A stretch of 9,302 bases of DNA from Kaftiobacterium sp035693805. Its GTDB lineage: Bacteria; Sysuimicrobiota; Sysuimicrobiia; Sysuimicrobiales; Kaftiobacteriaceae. Each line of letters begins with the position of its first letter. Within the stretch, counting starts at the first letter, position 1. The stretch spans positions 1 to 9,302 of the forward strand of contig DASSGA010000098.1 in the NCBI GenBank assembly GCA_035693805.1. The letters are read 5' to 3'. Made by a program: the position numbers and the translations under genes. Below are positions 7,606-9,302 of the stretch, one piece after another. The notes under the pieces are model-generated. The model did no database searches and was not told where the DNA came from. It was given only the letters and a program-made list of their open reading frames with translations.

Positions 7606-7830
7606 GTGGCGAGAAAGGCGGCGAAGAAGCGCAAGGCACCGGCCAGGAAGAAAGCGACGCGGCGGAAGACCACCCGGGCTAAGACCGTCCGGAAGAAGCC
7701 CGCGGCGCGCAAGCGGACCACCGCGCAGAAGAGGGCTCCGAAGAAGGCGCCGGCGATGCCCGAGATGCCGGGCCAGTCTCCGACGCAGCCCTGGACGCCC
7801 TCGGGAGAGGGTTGGTTCCCCACACAGTAA
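7606..7830 (+). CDS. Small Lys/Arg/Ala-rich histone-H1-like protein with an uncharged Trp/Pro tail
   Basis: A 74-residue protein in two sharply different parts. In residues 1-50, 24 are Lys or Arg and most of the rest are Ala, Thr and Pro, arranged in short AKK/RKK/ARK blocks as in histone-H1-like and other bacterial nucleoid proteins. Residues 51-74 contain no Lys or Arg and are rich in Pro, Gln, Gly and Thr, with two Trp (PTQPWTPSGEGWFPTQ at the end). The first half should bind DNA or RNA by charge; the tail could be an interaction or anchoring peptide. GTG 7606 follows AAGGGGGG (7591-7598) at 7 bases. It is followed by a strong terminator, which supports a real, separately ended gene. Low-complexity composition prevents a family assignment. 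The alternative is a ribosome-associated or non-specific polycation. Confidence 0.72.
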   Translation: MARKAAKKRKAPARKKATRRKTTRAKTVRKKPAARKRTTAQKRAPKKAPAMPEMPGQSPTQPWTPSGEGWFPTQ

Positions 7831-7851
7831 GGACACCGTGATCCGTGACCT

Positions 7852-7886
7852 GGCGAAGACCCCGGGCGACCGGGGTCTTCGCCTTT
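7852..7886 (+). terminator. Intrinsic terminator after the basic-protein gene
   Basis: GGCGAAGACCCC (7852-7863) pairs perfectly over 12 bases with GGGGTCTTCGCC (7872-7883) around an 8-base loop, followed by TTT. It lies 21 bases after the stop codon. The T-run is short, but the stem is very stable. Confidence 0.85.
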
Positions 7887-7930
7887 ACCACGCCGCCTCG
7901 CGCCCGTTGAACGTTCGTTACACTCCACAG

Positions 7931-7940
7931 TGATGATAAT
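7931..7940 (+). promoter_or_regulatory. Possible extended -10 element for the 149-residue secreted protein
   Basis: TGATGATAAT just upstream of the gene contains GATAAT (7935-7940), or TGATAA preceded by TG in extended -10 fashion. TTGAAC at 7907-7912 is too far (22 bases) to be a normal -35 for GATAAT. Because a strong terminator ends the previous gene, some promoter must lie in 7887-7950; this is the best candidate. Confidence 0.3.
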
Positions 7941-7969
7941 CGTGATCTCGATACAGGAGGGAACCCCTT

Positions 7970-8419
7970 GTGAGAACGATCATGACGCTCGTGGCCTTCA
8001 TGGTGCTCGCGACGCTCGTCGCCGCGCCATCCGCGCCGGCGCAGAGCCCGCTGGCGAACGCCAAGAAACAGCTGGAAACCGCCATCTTCCATTCGGGCGA
8101 ACTGGCCCAGCGCGGCGGCGCCGTGGCCGCCTCCAAAACGCACATGCAGCACACCATGAACTGCCTGGAGGGACCGCGCGGACAGAACTTCAACGCCGCT
8201 CCAGGCTACCCATGCCAGGGCCAGGGCAACGGGCTCATCCCCGACCTGCGGGCCGCGGAAGCCGCGGGCGTGGGCGGGGCCGCTAGAGCCCTGCTCTTCG
8301 TCGGCGCGGCCCACACCCTCATCACCACGGCGCTGCAGAGCAACGACGTCGACCTGGTGCAGCCCTACGCGAAGGTCGTGTCCGACCAGTTGAAACAGGC
8401 GCTCGCGGCGCTGCCCTGA
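7970..8419 (+). CDS. Predicted secreted protein of unknown function with His/Cys-rich core motif
   Basis: A 149-residue protein with a Sec signal peptide (basic start, hydrophobic 4-19, likely cleavage after Ala24 in APSAPA-Q), giving a mature protein of about 125 residues outside the cytoplasmic membrane. I do not recognise a named family. The core, about residues 57-92, has a distinctive pattern: TH58MQH61TMNC65LEGPRG, then FN, then PC82QGQGNGLIPDL. The two cysteines could form a disulfide; with His41, His58, His61 and His115 they could also bind a metal or haem. The flanks look helical, with VGGAARALLFVGAAHTL at 101-117 and an amphipathic C-terminus. GTG 7970 is supported by AGGAGGG at 7955-7961. 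It has its own upstream terminator and is followed by a long hairpin, so it is probably transcribed alone or with the next secreted-protein gene. Confidence 0.75.
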   Translation: MRTIMTLVAFMVLATLVAAPSAPAQSPLANAKKQLETAIFHSGELAQRGGAVAASKTHMQHTMNCLEGPRGQNFNAAPGYPCQGQGNGLIPDLRAAEAAGVGGAARALLFVGAAHTLITTALQSNDVDLVQPYAKVVSDQLKQALAALP

Positions 8420-8466
8420 CCGGCTCGCCGATCTCGGGAATGAGTTAGCCGTCCCGGCATCCAAGT

Positions 8467-8503
8467 AAAGCAGGGCCATGCGACACCGCATGCGCCCTGC
8501 TTT
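8467..8503 (+). terminator. Long hairpin after the 149-residue protein gene, overlapping the next start codon
   Basis: AAAGCAGGGCCATGCG (8467-8482) pairs with CGCATG-C-GCCCTGCTTT (8487-8503): 16 base pairs with a single bulged C at 8493 and a four-base ACAC loop. The A-run on the left and T-run on the right fit an intrinsic, possibly bidirectional, terminator for the gene ending at 8419. However, the ATG at 8478 and the ATG at 8490 of the next reading frame both lie within the two arms, so it may instead, or also, control translation of that gene. Confidence 0.6.
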
Positions 8504-9119
8504 CCTGTTGGTCGCCGCCCTCATGGCGATCCCGGCCGTCCTGGTGCCTGCTGCGCCGGGACATGCCTACGCCCCTGCGCTCACCCCAGCCCTTGTGCGC
8601 GAGGCTCAGACGCATTACAAGTGGATCGCCTCGGACTTCCTGCCCTACCCATCCGAGTGGTCTCAGGCCCTGCCGGGGAACACGGGGTTCGTGATGGTCG
8701 TCACGCCCTTCATCCGCCTGTGCATGGGGATCGCCGCCGACGAGTACATCGCCCACTACAACCACACCGAGGCGGAGCATCTCAATCCGATCATCGTCGA
8801 GCGGATCAACCTCTTCTTCGCCGATACGCTGTTGCTGTACGTCGAGTTGCCCCACCCGTCGGTCGAACCGATCCCCGCGCGTCCGTACGTCGAGTTGGTC
8901 ACCCCGGCCGGGAAGACGCTGGAACCCCGATCGATGACGGTGGAGCGCCGCCCGCGCGAACTGCTGCGCCGGGGCCAGCCGGTCGGGTATACGACCCGCT
9001 TCCACGTGCAGTTCGCCCTGAGCGACGGGATCGGTCCCTCCGATACGATCCGGGTGACGGTGCGACAGAGCGGGCGCGTCCTGGGGACCCTCACCTTTGA
9101 CCTCCGCGCCATGCGGTAA
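8478..9119 (+). CDS. Predicted secreted protein of unknown function, 213 residues
   Basis: The N-terminus is a Sec signal peptide: basic RHRMR, hydrophobic 8-25, and a probable cleavage after AYA at residue 32. The mature protein of about 180 residues has an alpha-rich first half (about 35-120, with HYKWIASDFLPYPSEW and a His-rich HYNHTEAEHLNP) and a beta-rich second half. The latter includes alternating hydrophobic strands such as TTRFHVQFALSDG and IRVTVRQSGRVLGTLTFDL that suggest an Ig-like or jelly-roll fold. There is one cysteine, Cys82. I do not recognise a family. The start is uncertain: ATG 8478 and ATG 8490 both keep a good signal peptide, neither has a good ribosome binding site, and both lie in a hairpin. 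ATG 8523 would lose the basic N-region. It follows the other secreted-protein gene by 58 bases. Confidence 0.75.
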   Translation: MRHRMRPAFLLVAALMAIPAVLVPAAPGHAYAPALTPALVREAQTHYKWIASDFLPYPSEWSQALPGNTGFVMVVTPFIRLCMGIAADEYIAHYNHTEAEHLNPIIVERINLFFADTLLLYVELPHPSVEPIPARPYVELVTPAGKTLEPRSMTVERRPRELLRRGQPVGYTTRFHVQFALSDGIGPSDTIRVTVRQSGRVLGTLTFDLRAMR

Positions 9120-9149
9120 AGGGAAGCTCTACCCGCGCGAGAAATCTCA

Positions 9150-9155
9150 TATCAT
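9150..9155 (+). promoter_or_regulatory. Possible -10 box for the TctC-like gene
   Basis: TATCAT stands out in a short AT-rich patch 24 bases before the start codon of the partial gene at the window end. The -35 region at 17 bases spacing is poor. The G-run at 9169-9174 followed by AG acts as the ribosome binding site. Confidence 0.25.
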
Positions 9156-9179
9156 TCCCGGATCCAGAGGGGGGAGTTC

Positions 9180-9302
9180 ATGCGAACCGCACTGCGAGCG
9201 CTGTTGATCGTGGCGCTGCTCACGGCTTTCGCAGGCGTAGGCGGCGCGGGGCCGGCGTTCCCGGACCGGCCGATCGAGATCATCGCTCCCGCCGGCGTCG
9301 GC
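9180..9302 (+). CDS. TctC/Bug-type periplasmic substrate-binding protein, N-terminal fragment
   Basis: Only the first 41 residues are in the window, which ends inside the gene. A signal peptide (MRTALRALLIVALLTAFAGV) is followed by AFPDRPIEIIAPAGVG. This matches the typical mature start of tripartite tricarboxylate transporter receptors, where YPxRPIxxIVPxxxGG is nearly invariant. These proteins bind small carboxylates or similar ligands in the periplasm, usually for a TctAB-type transporter, though many exist alone. ATG 9180 follows a G-rich site ending in GGAG at 9176. The ligand cannot be told. The rest of the protein, about 280 residues, and any transporter partners lie beyond the window. 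Confidence 0.8.
   Translation, partial: MRTALRALLIVALLTAFAGVGGAGPAFPDRPIEIIAPAGVG

Overview
The window comes from a high-GC bacterial chromosome with frequent GTG starts and strong G-rich ribosome binding sites. It looks like ordinary chromosome of an uncultured or environmental bacterium. There is no transposase, phage structural module, CRISPR array, rRNA or tRNA gene that I can recognise. The phylum cannot be fixed from these genes: a TctC-type solute receptor, a QueT transporter and a short one-domain QueF occur in several high-GC lineages.

Layout. 2-296 (+): the C-terminal end of a DUF4386-type membrane protein, split by an apparent one-base frameshift. 345-749 (+): a small four-helix membrane protein resembling DUF6326. 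750-1049: no intact gene, but a short stretch reads like a decayed C-terminal piece of a metallophosphoesterase, followed by a good -10 box. 1050-5274 (+): a compact three-gene unit encoding 1-pyrroline-5-carboxylate (P5C) dehydrogenase, a sulfite-oxidase-family molybdenum enzyme (start overlaps the preceding stop codon) and malate synthase A. 5303-6963 (-): a convergent unit of, in order of transcription, a GntR/FCD regulator, queF and queT, where queF and queT overlap. 6964-7139: the divergent control region. 7140-7508 (+): a seven-iron-type ferredoxin with a long insert. 7606-7830 (+): a small Lys/Arg/Ala-rich histone-H1-like protein followed by a clear intrinsic terminator. 7970-8419 and 8478-9119 (+): two predicted secreted proteins of unknown function; the second starts inside a long hairpin. 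9180-9302 (+): the beginning of a TctC/Bug-type periplasmic receptor, cut by the window end.

How the genes work together. The plus-strand three-gene unit is central carbon and amino-acid catabolism: P5C dehydrogenase yields glutamate, and malate synthase condenses glyoxylate with acetyl-CoA. The role of the molybdenum enzyme there is not obvious. The minus-strand unit concerns the tRNA modification queuosine: QueT probably imports a deazaguanine precursor and QueF reduces preQ0 to preQ1, with a GntR-family regulator as the first gene. I did not find a clearly new multi-gene defence or mobile system. The most interesting points are the coupled dehydrogenase/molybdoenzyme pair, the hairpin that buries a start codon, the bipartite basic protein, the motif-rich secreted protein, and the GntR-queF-queT arrangement.
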